Positions 1 to 11,059 of a stretch of DNA of 64,000 nt are shown here, piece after piece. The translations under genes were made by a program, and so were the position numbers. The notes below the pieces were generated by a model. The model searched no databases. It was not told the origin of the DNA and was given only the letters and a program-made list of their open reading frames with translations. Source of the DNA: Chelydra serpentina (lineage: Eukaryota > Chordata > Testudines > Chelydridae); assembly GCA_037349315.1 (NCBI GenBank), contig JBAIAC010000059.1, forward strand, positions 13,734,501-13,798,500, in the 5' to 3' direction. Each line of letters opens with the position of its first letter. Within the stretch, counting starts at the first letter, position 1.

Positions 1-54
1 TAATGTAAATGGGGGGATTAGGTTCCAGGGAAATTTTTTTCACTAGACAAAAAC

Positions 55-69
55 CACACACACACACAA
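55..69. repeat. Short (CA)n microsatellite
   Basis: A short run of CA dinucleotides seen directly. The rest of 1-1250 is moderately AT-rich and I see no assignable repeat or exon there. Confidence 0.7.
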
Positions 70-1249
70 CGTTTTAAACAAACAATTTAATACTGTTCAC
101 AGCAATGATGATTATGAAGCGTGGTTGGGTGTTTACCAGACAAGTCTGGGGAGTGGGTAAACCTGCTTCTCAAAGGACAAGCTGATGCCGCCAGCCAGGT
201 GTCATCAAAGCTGATGAGCAATCACTTATCAAGTTGCCATTCTTTGGCAAAGAGGTGGGGCAGGAACAAACAGATCTCAATCTTAGCAAACAGCAGCACA
301 GAACTTTTTTCCTCACCAGACTCTGTCTCTGTCCTCACAGCGGGAATGAACTTTACTTAGGGGCAACTCTCAGGAAAATGCATTTCAAAGGGTGACAACT
401 ATAAAAGTGGAGAGAAAAAGCACCCCAAGTTCTCTCTCCCTATCCGTCTCTCTCCTTTTCACCTAGGACAACAAAAGAAACAGTCATTGGACTTTTGGAG
501 CAGATCCTGGCCTCAGAATTCGGTCAGTAATGTTATTGGAAATGTGGTAAGGAACTTAATCATGAACCAGTCTAATTTGTTAAATTTAGTCCTAGAGAGC
601 ATTTTGTCTTTATTTCTCTTGTAACCATTTCTGACTTTTAATGCCTTATACTTGTTCTCACTTAAAACCTCTCTTTGTAGTGAAATAGACTTTTTTATTC
701 TTTAATTAAAACTAATGCAATGTTGTGAATTATTTGGACAACTTCATTTAGGATAGTGAACTGTTGCATATTGATCCCCTTAGAAGGGCAACAGACCTGC
801 GAGGGCTGGACAGTACAGAACACACATTTTGGGGGAAATTTCAGGACTGGGAGTGTGTTGGGGTCACCCTCCAAGTAGTAACAAAGGCTGCTAGAAGCCA
901 GAGTGTGGCTCGTGTTTGCTAACAGGCTGCTGGGTCAGCGTTGCTGGACCAAGTTGCTGTGTGTCTATAAACAGACACTCAGGGTGTAATCTGCATGCTG
1001 TTTGTGAGGAGCCCAGGTTGAGATCTACAGCAGCAAAGCATTGTGAGGCATGCCAAGTTCCAGAGCAGGGGTGACACAATCTCTCACTGTTCTGGATTGC
1101 ACCCCAGAGTGTCATACATATGAATAAAAGAACAGTTTGAATGCTAATTTCCCTATGTGATTTCCCACATGCTGAGTGACAGATTCACTATTCAGATAGT
1201 TTCATATATTGGCAGTGATGCTCAGAATTTTGAGTTGGTAGTGAACAGA

Positions 1250-1325
1250 CAGTATGTTCTTTGGAGCAGGGACTAATGACTACCTTTTATCTTTGTCCTG
1301 TACAGTGTCTCTCAGACAGCATTTA
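1250..1325 (+). repeat. Possible LINE 3'-end remnant
   Basis: A 'ggagcagggactaatgac' stretch followed by 'cctgtacagtg' resembles the 3' end of an old amniote LINE (CR1/L3-like) that is common in reptile genomes. It is short and diverged, and the family is from memory only. Confidence 0.3.
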
Positions 1326-1601
1326 AATTAGTATTACCACCCTCCAAATATGGTTACAAGTAGTAAAAAATAAAATAAAATAATCCAACTCAATTCTTCC
1401 CACCACACTGCAAATGGTGGGAAGAACTGAAATTAGGACTCTGAGGAAAAGGAGAAAGTGAACCAAGAGTTTCAATATACAAAGGTCATCCTGAACATGA
1501 GTAATCTTAATTTCTTCTTTGAATAGCCTCTGCATATTCCAACTCTTGGGATTCTTGCAATCAAAACTCCTCCTTACGGATGGTGGGATGAGAAAGCCTA
1601 G

Positions 1602-1840
1602 TTAAATAGAGATGAATACTGCTTTACCACATTGTGCATCTGATCTAGATGCCAAATCTAAGGAATAAGAATAATAGTTTGTGAAAGTATGAATTGAGCT
1701 GCAAGAGGCAGCTCTACAGATTTCTAATATGTGAATATGTCTAAGTAAGGCCATAGAAACGGCCTTCACTCTAGCTGAATGTGCTCCAAGCTCTTCTGAA
1801 AGAAGAATAGGTGTGTTTATATTATTCTTCATTACAGAGA
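1602..1840 (-). pseudogene. DIRS-like tyrosine recombinase, C-terminal fragment
   Basis: Read on the minus strand, this stretch gives the end of a tyrosine recombinase as found in DIRS/Ngaro-type retrotransposons. It has an HSAR box (about 1771-1784), then LRHIHILEICRAASCSS and an FTNYYSYS segment (about 1665-1687) that should hold the nucleophilic tyrosine. Family members have H-x-x-R, then about 30 residues with the ICRAA-WSS pattern, then HTF and Y, and the order and spacing match here. The upstream catalytic arginine and the reverse transcriptase are not next to it, so this is a truncated relic. The related fragment at 10680-10930 shows the same WSS-I-TF-Y pattern, which supports the call. 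The sequence between 1331 and 1600 could be the non-coding tail of the same element. Confidence 0.55.
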
Positions 1841-4199
1841 TGGGAGCCATTTTGGGTGGGGACAAAGGACCATTATATTTTTTTGTGAAAGACCGTAAAA
1901 GGGGAGCGAGCAATAAGAGCCTGCAGCTCACTCACTCTTCCAACAAATGTAATAGCTACAATGACAACTATCTTAACTGAGAGGAAAAAACAGGGAATTC
2001 TCTCATGAGTTCAAAGGGAAGATTACAGACTAAGTACTAGGATTCAGGTCCCATATAGGTGCGGGTTCACTAAACCCTAAAAGAATCTTTTTTACTATAC
2101 CATGGCTTAATAAAGTAGTGATGAGCCAAGATAGCACTCAGATATACTTTTAAAGATATGAAGAATCCTGAGATTTAAAATTAAGCATTCCCATATGAGT
2201 TGAAAAGAAGCAAAAGCTTGTTTTGTGTAATTATTGGTTACCCACAGAGAGAGACTTTTCCATGTATGATCATAGCACAGATGAACTGACTGCTTCCTGG
2301 AGTTCAATAGAATGTCCTGTCCCTTTTCCAAACAAGACAGTTCTAGCTCTCCAAAGTCCTATGGCCTATACTGTCATGTGGAGAAAGAGAAAAAGAGTCC
2401 AGATGGCAAATCCAATCTCTCCGATGGTCAGTAGGTCTGGAATCGCAAGGAAGGACAGATAAACCCCTTCTGACAGTTGCAGTAGATCAGAGAACAACTG
2501 ATCTCACTGAGAATGGGACAATCAGAACAACCCTTGCTTTACCTTCTTTGACTTACCTGAGAATTTTCTAAATTAGAGGAATTGAGGAGACACGTAGAGG
2601 AGACCTATTCTCTCAATTCAGAAGAAACATATCCGAGATGGACTGGTTGCCTGCTCCTTTACTGGAGCAAAACCTCTGACATTTGGAATTATATTTTGTT
2701 GCAGATAGATCTCTCTCCCCCCCAGATAACCCCAAAGGTGTCCCAACATATGTCATTCACTACCAGGTTCTTGAGTGACCACTCACGCTCATTGTGTAAG
2801 TCTCAGGTACTCTGCCACTATATATCATCCTTATAGAGTTATAGGATAAATTTTCTGTATTATGCACCACTCATTAAGATCTATTGTACAGCTAGTTGGA
2901 ATATGCTCCCTTGTGCTTGTTTATGTCAGGTTCCCTGTATTATTGTTGGTAACGACAGAACCACCCTATCATGTAGCTGTGGGTAAAAGGATTTTTGAGA
3001 ACCCAACTTACTGCTCTTAATTCTAGAATGCTGATGTGGAGGTTTTTCTCCCAGAAAGTTCAGTGATTGTGAATTGTCAAATTCTTGTAATGAGCATCCC
3101 AACCCAGACTGTAAACAGAAGAGGTGACTATGACTGAGATCTGACGAGTTGAAAGTAACTCTTGACATTGCGAGTTTGAGTCCACCATACATGGGATTGG
3201 AACACAACCTAGGTAGGTCAAAGAAGAATAAACGTGCCTATATTTGGTATATAGTGTCTTGCTAGCCAATGCTGTAGAGGCCTCATCTTTAGATGTACAT
3301 ATGTAATAACATATATTCCACACACACACCTCAACATGTGAGGAAAGTTGAACAGGCCTGTGGCAAGGTGGGACAGCTCTAGCAGCGTGGGAGATACTTG
3401 ATGAGGGACACCAGGTAGCTCCTCCCTCCACTCCAGAATCTCTGGCACCCATTGGCTAGTTGGTGGTGAGGGTTGTTGATTGACCTGCATCCCCCAGTTC
3501 CAGGGATTTAACCTGGAACATGGGCCATGTGGAGCCTCTTGTAACTCCATTCTAGCAGTGAAAAGGTTACTCCCCATTTCAGCAGCAGTCATCAGGATGC
3601 AGAGAAAGACAGGTAAGGATGCCAAGGTCCTCCTCCCGTAGCAGAGGGTCTTGTCCTGGCAGCGGGAAAGATGTGTCTGCCTCGCCATGGGAAAATCAGA
3701 CCCCTACCTCCCCCCCATGGAACTAGGGCAGGGTGCAGATCCTTAGTACAGCATTGGCATGCAGTATTACCCTTTGCTCTGTCTCGGACTTGCACATTTT
3801 GTATGTATACTTTTGCATTTCAGTGCACAGAACCAGAAGTACTGGATCCTTAGGAGTATGTTCTCGAGGGCTGGCTCTTTCAACAGAGGCCAACAAAACC
3901 CAAGTTTTAAAACCCAAGCTACGCACTGCAACAGAAAGGTCCTGGGTGGCCTCAGACAACCCTATCCCAGCCCAAAGAATGCTCTGGAATGATGAGGCAA
4001 CAGAGGCAGTGGGATGCATATATAGTATATTATTTTTGTATACATTTGGTGTGTCTTGTGCTATTAAAGAAAGTGCAATAACACATTATATAATTCTTTG
4101 CAAAGTCTTTGTGTGTAATGTGCTACACAGTACCAGGTGTCCATTGAAAAAGGCAACCAGAAGGCTCAAACCTCTGAGTGGAGTTATGGAAGAGGGTGT
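1841..4199. other. No recognisable gene or repeat
   Basis: Long overlapping ORFs around 3060-4250 occur on both strands at once. They match no protein family I know, lack a consistent reading and start in moderately GC-rich repeat-like DNA. It may be an unrecognised LTR or internal region of a retroelement just upstream of the LTR at 4200. I cannot support a gene. Confidence 0.4.
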
Positions 4200-5178
4200 T
4201 GTAACAGATATTGCAATCCAATGCAATATCTATGGGAACCATATCATATAAAGTTTATGTATTACTATGGGACATGAATTGTATGCAACTCCAAAGGGGA
4301 GGGTAATCACAACTCTGGCAGGAACTAAAAACGATGGTGGGTTATATTAAGGTGAATCCCCATCCCGTGGGGAGGCTTACATACACTGGTTCAAACTGGG
4401 ATTTTCAGAGACCAACAGACAAAGAACAAGCTTTTGGCATAAAAAGGCTGGGTTTAAACTGCCTCAGGGCCTTCTCTCAGAACCAGCAAATAGAGCCTTC
4501 TGACATGGACTGGGGGAAGAGGGGACAACACTTGCTGAAGGATTGGAAAGAATTTGGCTTATCAGGGCCTCATAAGACTGATGGGTGAGCTCTGGTAAGC
4601 TTTTAGCATGTGTATAGAAACTTTTTTATTTTTTTTGTTTTCTCTTTAACACTTTTATCTTAGGAATCAATGCTCTTGCTTAGAAAGAGCTGTGTGGTAA
4701 CTTGTAACTGCTGGCAATGCACTGTTCATAGTCCTCTGAGAGAATACTATGCACAGGTGCTGGTCATTAGGCAGACTGGGTTTCTGAGGATACAACAGTG
4801 TGAGACAGGGAACTATGCGTCCTTAAAACCACCCCATCATAAGGGAGTGGAACTAGGTTCTCTACCCAGAGACAGGTGACAGCTGGAGACCAGAGGGCTG
4901 ACTGGGCACTCCTGGAATGGACCTCAGGGGAGAAATACAGGTGCAGTTACCTGAAACTATGTCAGGTGTGTTTAAGCTGTGGATGGAGTCTGAGAAGTCA
5001 GTACTGGTAATAGGGGCCAGGCAGGAGACCACACAGTTGCAACTTTCAAGAGGGGCAGGGGTGCTAGATAGAAGATCTGCATCCAGAGGGCCCTAAGACA
5101 GTGGCAGTGTCTGGACTCCATTCAGACTTTAAGTGGCTGATCCCCTCATGGCAGGGGTGGTCAGCTGGAGCTGTGACA
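4200..5178 (+). mobile_element. Probable solo LTR
   Basis: The stretch begins TGTAACAGATATTGCA and ends with a GTGGTCAGCTGGAGCTGTGACA segment, so it has the TG...CA ends of an LTR. Its general layout resembles a turtle LTR family I know only from memory: GC-richer 3' third, a CCCCTCATGGCAGGGGTGG stem-loop just before the end, no coding capacity. I could not find a convincing target-site duplication: the five bases before it (ggtgt) and after it (ccagc) differ. The boundaries may therefore be off by several bases. Confidence 0.45.
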
Positions 5179-6641
5179 CCAGCACCTTAACTTTTGCACC
5201 GGTGAAGGAGGCCAACACCTGTGCCAAGACTTTGTGAGTTTTATTAACCCAGACAGTGGTTGGATCTGAGGCTCATCTCCCAGCACTTATGGGTCTGTAC
5301 ACTTCAGAGCCGGAAGGTTTAACCACTGCAATAGCATAGTTTGGAGGTAAATTCAGATGCTTATTTCTGACCCTGGGGATTAACGTGCTGAATATGAAGC
5401 AAGGAGAAGGCAAATGACCTTTCCCCAAACAACCCAAAAACACTACACATGTGCATCCATAGCAGGAAAAATACCAGGGCAAGAAGGGAACATCTCTTGA
5501 ACCCCGGCTTTTTTGTCTTTGGCTCCAACATATCAGAACCAAAGACCCATGCATCACCATCCTTAGTCAAAACCCAAGGAAATGAAAAGAAAAAAGAACT
5601 AACTAAACCCTAACTAAACTAAGAAGGCAGCAGCACTGACACAATCTGTTCTAAGGAATCCAGGTCCAAAGACCTGGTGAGGTTCCTGGAGGAACTAAAT
5701 GCATCCATGCATCCCCTTTTTTTATAGCCCCCATGAGGGGAAAGGCGGGGTACAACAACACTCCAACAGGCACTGATACTACCATGTTCCACCAGTCCAA
5801 ACTACTCCACTGCTGCATCTCAAGATGGGAATGTGAAGTTGTTGCTCAAAACAGGACATTTTGTTTTAAATTTACATTGCCCATCAATGTTTCTAATCCA
5901 AACATTGCAGCATTGTGTTAGTGCATAAACGCCAGAAAGTACAAGTGACAAATCTATTTTCATTGTCCAAATGTAGGAAAGTACAAATACTGAACAGTAT
6001 AACAGGTGGGGGGCTGAGGGGGAAAGCTAAATTTGAAAGCCTGGAAAACCATGATATTTAGTCAACTCAGTTTTAAATATAAGATGTCCTGGAAACACAG
6101 GGGGCTTGTCCCTTGCGAGGTTCTGGAATCTGAAATGCAGCAAATCATGAGCGTTCAGTGGTGGAGTGGGCAGAAAATAACATACAGAGAGGGCACAAGA
6201 AAATGAAATCAAGTGGCACATGGAACAGCAAGAGGAAAATTTACATTAGCAAATCCACTGCAGGCTTCTCTAATGTTTCCGACATTGAAAGAGGGCAGGC
6301 TTGGCAGACAACAGCAATAAAACCATAGGAGAGAAATATTTTGCTACTGACTGAATAAAATAAAATTTAAAAAGGCTCTTGGCAGGTATTAATAGATCGG
6401 TGCTGCTTATCTTAATTTCATCAATTAAAAATTAGGATCTGAGATTTACATGTTTCAACAAGTTGATAGATACAAGGCCATATTCTGAGTGTTTACTTCA
6501 TTTTATTACCTTGGAAAATTGTACAACAAAGATTTTTTATAAATGATATTTCTGCATCTCTGATACACCATCTGGAACTCATATTATGTGGCTGGAAGAA
6601 AAAAGCACAAATTGTGCTAAAGAGTTTGGAGCTAAGGACTA
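5179..6641. other. No recognisable gene or repeat
   Basis: Mostly AT-rich DNA without long ORFs. The stretch at about 6360-6500 is free of obvious repeats, but conservation cannot be judged from one sequence. Confidence 0.4.
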
Positions 6642-6655
6642 CATTCTACTTTATG

Positions 6656-6864
6656 AAAATAAGAAAGAAAAACTTGTAGCACCTTAGAGACTAACAAATT
6701 TCATAAGCTTTCGTGGGTTAATACCCACTTCATCGGATGCATCTGATGAAGTGGGTATTAACCCACGAAAGCTTATGAAATTTGTTAGTCTCTAAGGTGC
6801 TACAAGTTTTTCTTTCTTATTTTCGTTTTGCTGACACAGACTAACACGGCTACTACACTTAAAC
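6656..6864 (+). mobile_element. Palindromic Penelope-like element end
   Basis: Two copies of a PLE 3' end lie head to head. Positions 6655-6739 and 6740-6824 are reverse complements over 85 bp with one mismatch (6735/6744). The right copy continues for another 40 nt (6825-6864) through the PLE terminus 'cacggctactacac'. The left inverted copy lacks that tail. The insertion is flanked by a perfect 14-bp target duplication, CATTCTACTTTATG, at 6642-6655 and 6865-6878. The last G of the left duplication doubles as the first base of the palindrome. PLEs are retroelements that prime on target DNA and often land as inverted or tandem partial copies. There is no coding sequence here. A hammerhead-like core lies at the centre (separate entry). 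Confidence 0.9.
6743..6774 (+). ncRNA. Hammerhead-ribozyme-like core in PLE end
   Basis: CTGATGA (6743-6749), one extra A, a perfect 6-bp stem GTGGGT/ACCCAC (6751-6756 with 6761-6766, loop ATTA), then GAAA (6767-6770) and GC. This is the order of a hammerhead core: CUGANGA, stem II, GAAA. Hammerhead motifs are known in PLE pseudo-LTRs. The additional A before stem II departs from the canonical core, and stem III and the cleavage site are not convincing in this copy. Activity is therefore unproven. Confidence 0.6.
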
Positions 6865-6878
6865 CATTCTACTTTATG

Positions 6879-7159
6879 TCTCCTCTTTTCCCACAGACGA
6901 TCCTTCTATAGCACTGAGGAATAGAGAGAACTAGAGAAGGAAAAAAAAAAGTCCTATTCCAAAATGTCAACTTATGCCAAAATACACTGAACAACACAAA
7001 AACTAATAACTCGAGAACAAATCTAATAAGGTGAATCATTACAAACTTCTGTGCATAATATACTCAAACATTTGCTGGTAACAATACTAAACAGTACTAC
7101 ACTGTATTATTTACCACTTGTACTCTTGGGACCTATCCTGCAGTTTCATACGGAGACAA
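6879..7159. other. No recognisable feature
   Basis: AT-rich DNA with an A-rich run; nothing assignable. Confidence 0.4.
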
Positions 7160-7860
7160 TTTTAGATAGTGGATAAAAAAGTGAGAATTTCTCAATCACT
7201 CTCACTACTGCAACATTTGCAGAGGTAAACACAGCAAAAAAACAGAATGAAAAAGTAAGGAGGAATAAACTTATGAAGTGCCTTAAAGGTGAGGACAAAA
7301 AGCTTGAACTTAATGCAGTGAAACAAAGGAGCGACTGGAAGGATTCAAAGAGGAGGGTGATGTGATCAGATAACAATGAAGGAAGATTACCTAACAATCT
7401 GCATTTTGTACAGATTGGAGGGGTGACAAAGTCGATGTTAAGGAGGATAAAACGAAGAGTGCGATAATCAAAGAGATGATGAGGGTCCAAACAGGAGAGT
7501 TGGCTGTCTGGACCAAAAGAAAAAGATAGATCTTAGAAAGGAAGAGGCAGAAGTTTTGATACCACCCAGATGTGTGCAGCAAGAGGGAGCTACCAAAGAT
7601 TATCCCCCACACTACTGGTCTCACAGAGAGGACAATGGTTTTGTCAACAGTAAACAGATAAATGAAGTAGCAGAGTATGAGAAGAAAGATCAGGAATTCA
7701 GGTTTTGCCACGGTAAGGTTAAGTTGACTATGCAACATCCAACAGATGTCACAGAAACAGACAAAGATGTAGGATTGGATAAAGGAAAGAGACAAAATGA
7801 CTGTTCAGAATCCTGGTTAAAATTTATGGAAAAGATTCATAATTTTGGTCTGAAATAAAA
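7160..7860 (-). repeat. Possible ancient LINE remnant
   Basis: Phrases such as 'gggtgatgtgatcagataa' and 'gatgatgagggtccaaacag' resemble an old amniote LINE-derived repeat in which 'gatgtggtcagagcgac' and 'gatgatgagggcctgga' occur. Broken reading frames lie on both strands (a 134-residue minus ORF and a 100-residue plus ORF), but neither shows a domain. The repeat identity is from memory, and the strand is a guess based on the minus-strand hydrophobic reading. Confidence 0.3.
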
Positions 7861-8990
7861 TTACACAAACCATCCCATTTTTGCCTCTCTCGCTACACCC
7901 TACCAGTTTCCATGTCTTTTGATTCACTTTGGAGAGGAAAGTAGGAGCATGATTGTGACATCAGCTCCTAGACAGAAACTGTGAGAACAGGAGAAAGAGG
8001 AGGAAAGGAATCTCTGCCAAGGTCTTTGAGCAACCTGACTTGTGCTTCTTCTTATTAGTCAGATAATGCAAGCCATGTTCCAGACTGATGTGTCAGAGGT
8101 TGAAGGAACAGGAGCTGTTAAACAGTTATCTGCTCCTCTTCCTTATTCCCTTCCTGAGGTCATAATCCACTTCATTAAAACAGGTGGATGTCTGCAGTAG
8201 AGAATTATTCCCCATCTGAAGTTGAGAGGATGAAACCTTAAGCAAACAAGAGCTAAAATCCTGCTGCCAACTTCTAAACAATTAGCACCAATGTAACATT
8301 TATATACAATATTACCAGCACTTACCATCATTTGTTCAAACAGAGTGGAAGAATTAAGAACCAACAAAATTCTATAACATCAACACAATGGACTTTCTGT
8401 TTGTCCACAGATTTTAGTTTATGATTCAAGACAGAGTTCAAGGAGGGGATACAGTACATTTATAAAATTATATCTTGATATTTAATATTCTTGTATAGAA
8501 ATGAATGGAAGCTTCAATTTCAAAACTGCTTAAAGTTAGGCTTGCTTACTCCATATGAATGTTTTTCATCAATATGTTTCTACATGAAAAATTATTCATG
8601 AGTTATATAGAACTTGTGACATTAATAACCCAGTAATAAATCAATCATATCTTTCTTGTCAAAATAAAAGGAGTATAAAGGATAATGAAAGACATGCATA
8701 TATCAAAATCTATTACGATATATTTGATTGATTTCTATGATTAGTTGATATTGTTGCAATCTAACAAAGAACAGCATTCTGTAAGACTCTTCCTATGAAT
8801 AACTGTTGTGAAAGCAAAATATTTCTCTGCTGTTTTAGTGTATGTCCCCATTTCCAAAGTTTAGTATGAATTTTTATTTAAATTTGATTTTTTAATGTAC
8901 ATAGTCCTTAAAGACAAGTTGCAAATCATTTAATACAAATTTTATACTAATATTTTGGATTTTTTTTTTCCTGATCACATTGCAACCAGC
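7861..8990. other. No recognisable gene or repeat
   Basis: AT-rich, especially 8400-8960, with no assignable element. Confidence 0.4.
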
Positions 8991-8995
8991 TTCTA

Positions 8996-10004
8996 TGTCA
9001 GGATTCCGTCCCCACTCTGAGCTCTGGGGTACAGATGTGGGGACCCGCATGAAAGACCCCCTAAGCTTATTTTTACCAGCTTAGGTTAAAAACTTTCCCA
9101 AGGCACAAATGTTTTCCTTGTTCTTGGACGGTATTGCTGCCACCACCAAGTAATTTAGACAAAGATTCAGGAAAAGGACCACTTGGAGTTCCTATTTCCC
9201 CAAAATATCCCCCCCCCCCCCCAAGCCCCTTCACCCCCTTTCCTGGAGAGGATTGAGAATAATATACTAACCAATAGGTTAAGAAAGTGAGCACAGGCCA
9301 GAACCTTGGGTTTTTAGGACACTAAAAACCAATCAGGTTCTTAAAAGAAGAACTTTATAATAAAGAAAAAAGTAAAAGCAGCACCTCTGTAAAATTAGGA
9401 TGGAAGATAATTTTACAGGATAATAAAAAAAGACGTAAAACACAGAAGATTTCCCTCTAGGCTTAACTTTAAAGTTACAAAAACGGGAATAAACCTCTCT
9501 TTTAGCATAGGGAAAATTTACAAGCTAAAACAAAAGATAATACATTTTTTGGCGGGGTTCGGGAGCCATGTGCGGTACCGCGTTAATGCTGGGAGGCGCG
9601 TTACCATGGATCCCAATATAAACAGTTTATTTATATTAGCCCCACGCTAATACCGAATTCGCGCTATAGTGGTGCACGGTATAGTGGGGGGTCTCCTGTA
9701 CTTACAATTTTTGTAATTTTAGATGCATAATTTTAGGGTTTTTTTTTTTAAGGAGCTGGGTTATTTGCTTGGTTTTTTTCCTTGTCCCAAAAGGGAACAA
9801 ACAAAGAGAGCACAAACAAAACCTTCTTCCCCCACCCCCAAATTTGAAACTATTTTTTTCCCCACATTGGTCCTTTTGGTCAGGTGCCAACTAGGTTAAT
9901 TGAACTGATTAACCCCTTACAGGTAAGGGGATTTTGTACCTCCGGCCAGGAGGAATTTGATGTTACTGCATACATAAGGGTTGTTACCCTTTATATTTAT
10001 AATA
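8996..10004 (-). mobile_element. Solo LTR of the TGTCA/TGACA family
   Basis: This is an LTR read on the minus strand. Its plus-strand left end is TGTCAGGATTCC and its right end is close to TTTATAATA, where an expected TGTTATAA start has changed to TATTATAA. A 5-bp duplication TTCTA flanks it (8991-8995 and 10005-10009). The body is homologous to the LTRs at 23412-24262 (opposite orientation) and 45750-46711: all share the 'gaccccctaagctta' block, a TTTATTAA-type poly(A) region and the 'ccccttacaggtaag' block. No gag, pol or primer site follows, so it is a solo LTR from recombination. A CpG-rich foreign piece sits at about 9541-9700. Confidence 0.75.
9541..9700. mobile_element. CpG-rich insert in LTR, possible mariner/Tigger relic
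   Basis: The related LTRs lack this block. Its right end is GTGGGGGGTCTCCTG followed by TA, which resembles a Tigger/mariner end with a TA target. The left end (catttttt) does not form a matching inverted repeat, so the element is truncated or the assignment is wrong. CpG density is much higher than in the flanking DNA, which suggests a fairly recent insertion. Confidence 0.35.
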
Positions 10005-10009
10005 TTCTA

Positions 10010-10324
10010 TAATTTAGATTTTGCAGTTACTAGACAAATGCTGTGCAATATATGTTATCTTTTTCAGTTACCTTCCTTTAATACATAGGGCTTCCTACCA
10101 GCAAATGCCTCACTTAGCTAGCAAAACTTCTCCATAGCTTTGTTTCTCAGGCATGTCCAAAGGTTAATTAGAAAATGTGGGTAGGGGTGGGGGGTAGTGT
10201 ATACTTAAGCATCCAAAACTGTACAATGGTTCTTTTATACATGCACACATACAGAATACATTTTTACCCTACCTACTGAAATATGTAAATCTTGGGAAAG
10301 GAGAGGTTACTGACCTTACAGAAA
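10010..10324. other. No recognisable feature
   Basis: AT-rich spacer between the LTR and the DIRS-like element. Confidence 0.4.
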
Positions 10325-10540
10325 CAGGAGTTCTCTGAGATGTTGTGCCTATAGTGCTCCACCATAGGATACACACACGCCCATGCAATCTTGACCAGAG
10401 AATGCAAAGCAATGTCCACGGGCCAGTGCCTGTGCAGAGCAGGACCTCATTCCTTCAAATGAGGATATATGGAGGTGTGGGCCAGCTGCCAGTCAGTTCC
10501 TTGTTGACCATGAAGCAGAGCCTCCAGAGCCTAAGTGAAG
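10325..10540 (+). repeat. Left inverted terminal repeat of DIRS-like element
   Basis: Shares diverged blocks such as 'gagaatgcaaagcaat', 'tgctccac.atagga' and 'cagttcctt' with the reverse complement of 13720-13925. A further 'ctatatgggtgctccacc' at 10625-10645 shows that the repeat boundary is complex, with part of the motif occurring twice on this side. Confidence 0.6.
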
Positions 10541-10679
10541 GAGGGAGGCAGAGCACCACTAGGGACAAAATATCTAGAAGAACTCATGGTACTGTAATGT
10601 AAGTAACTTCTTCTTTGAGTATATGTCTATATGGGTGCTCCACCGTAGGAAAGTCCCAAGCAGCAACTGAATGAGGTGG

Positions 10680-10930
10680 GTTCTGAGAAAACAAGTCCAA
10701 AGCAGTTCGGAGTAGTGTCATCTCTGGAAGCAGACAAGCTGGTGTAATGCATGTCAAAGGTACAGATGGAAGACCAAGTTGCAGACCTGTTATGGAAATT
10801 CCTTCTGTGTAGTTATAGATGTGGACTGAGCTCTAACGGAATGTGCTGTGACACTGCGAAAGGACTGCTTCTCAGAGAATTCATGGCAGGTTAAGACGGT
10901 CAGAGCTTTGGAGCGAAGCCTGCAGAGCAG
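10680..10930 (-). pseudogene. DIRS-like tyrosine recombinase, C-terminal half
   Basis: The minus strand reads a broken HSxxR box (around 10845-10860), then RSATWSSICTFDMHYTSLSA and SRDD. This matches the recombinase C-terminus, where the tyrosine follows an ATWSS-I-TF pattern. The frame is interrupted near the HxxR box. It is followed on the same strand by the left terminal repeat, as expected for the 3' end of a DIRS element. It is the missing end of the gene fragment at 13205-13698, separated from it by about 2.3 kb of later insertions. Confidence 0.6.
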
Positions 10931-11015
10931 CTCCGGAGCAGTGGAGCTGCAGGTTTTTGCCTGGAGCTGGAGCAGAGCCCGAGCACAGCTCCAAAGCCCT
11001 GAAGATGGTGTTTAA
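10906..11015. repeat. Short GC-rich repeat of unknown class
   Basis: Repetitive 'gagcagctccggagcagtgg' type sequence rich in GGAGC and CTCC. It differs from both the recombinase on its left and the CR1 on its right. It may be a small mobile insert or a local repeat expansion. Confidence 0.35.
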
Positions 11016-11059
11016 ATTAGCTGTTATGACTCAAAACAGATCTTGGAGTCATCATGGAT

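Noticed and set aside
3218..4251. Overlapping ORFs of 130-172 residues on both strands
   Set aside because: No domain, no ordered family motifs, both strands open at once and no splice context; probably repeat or chance.
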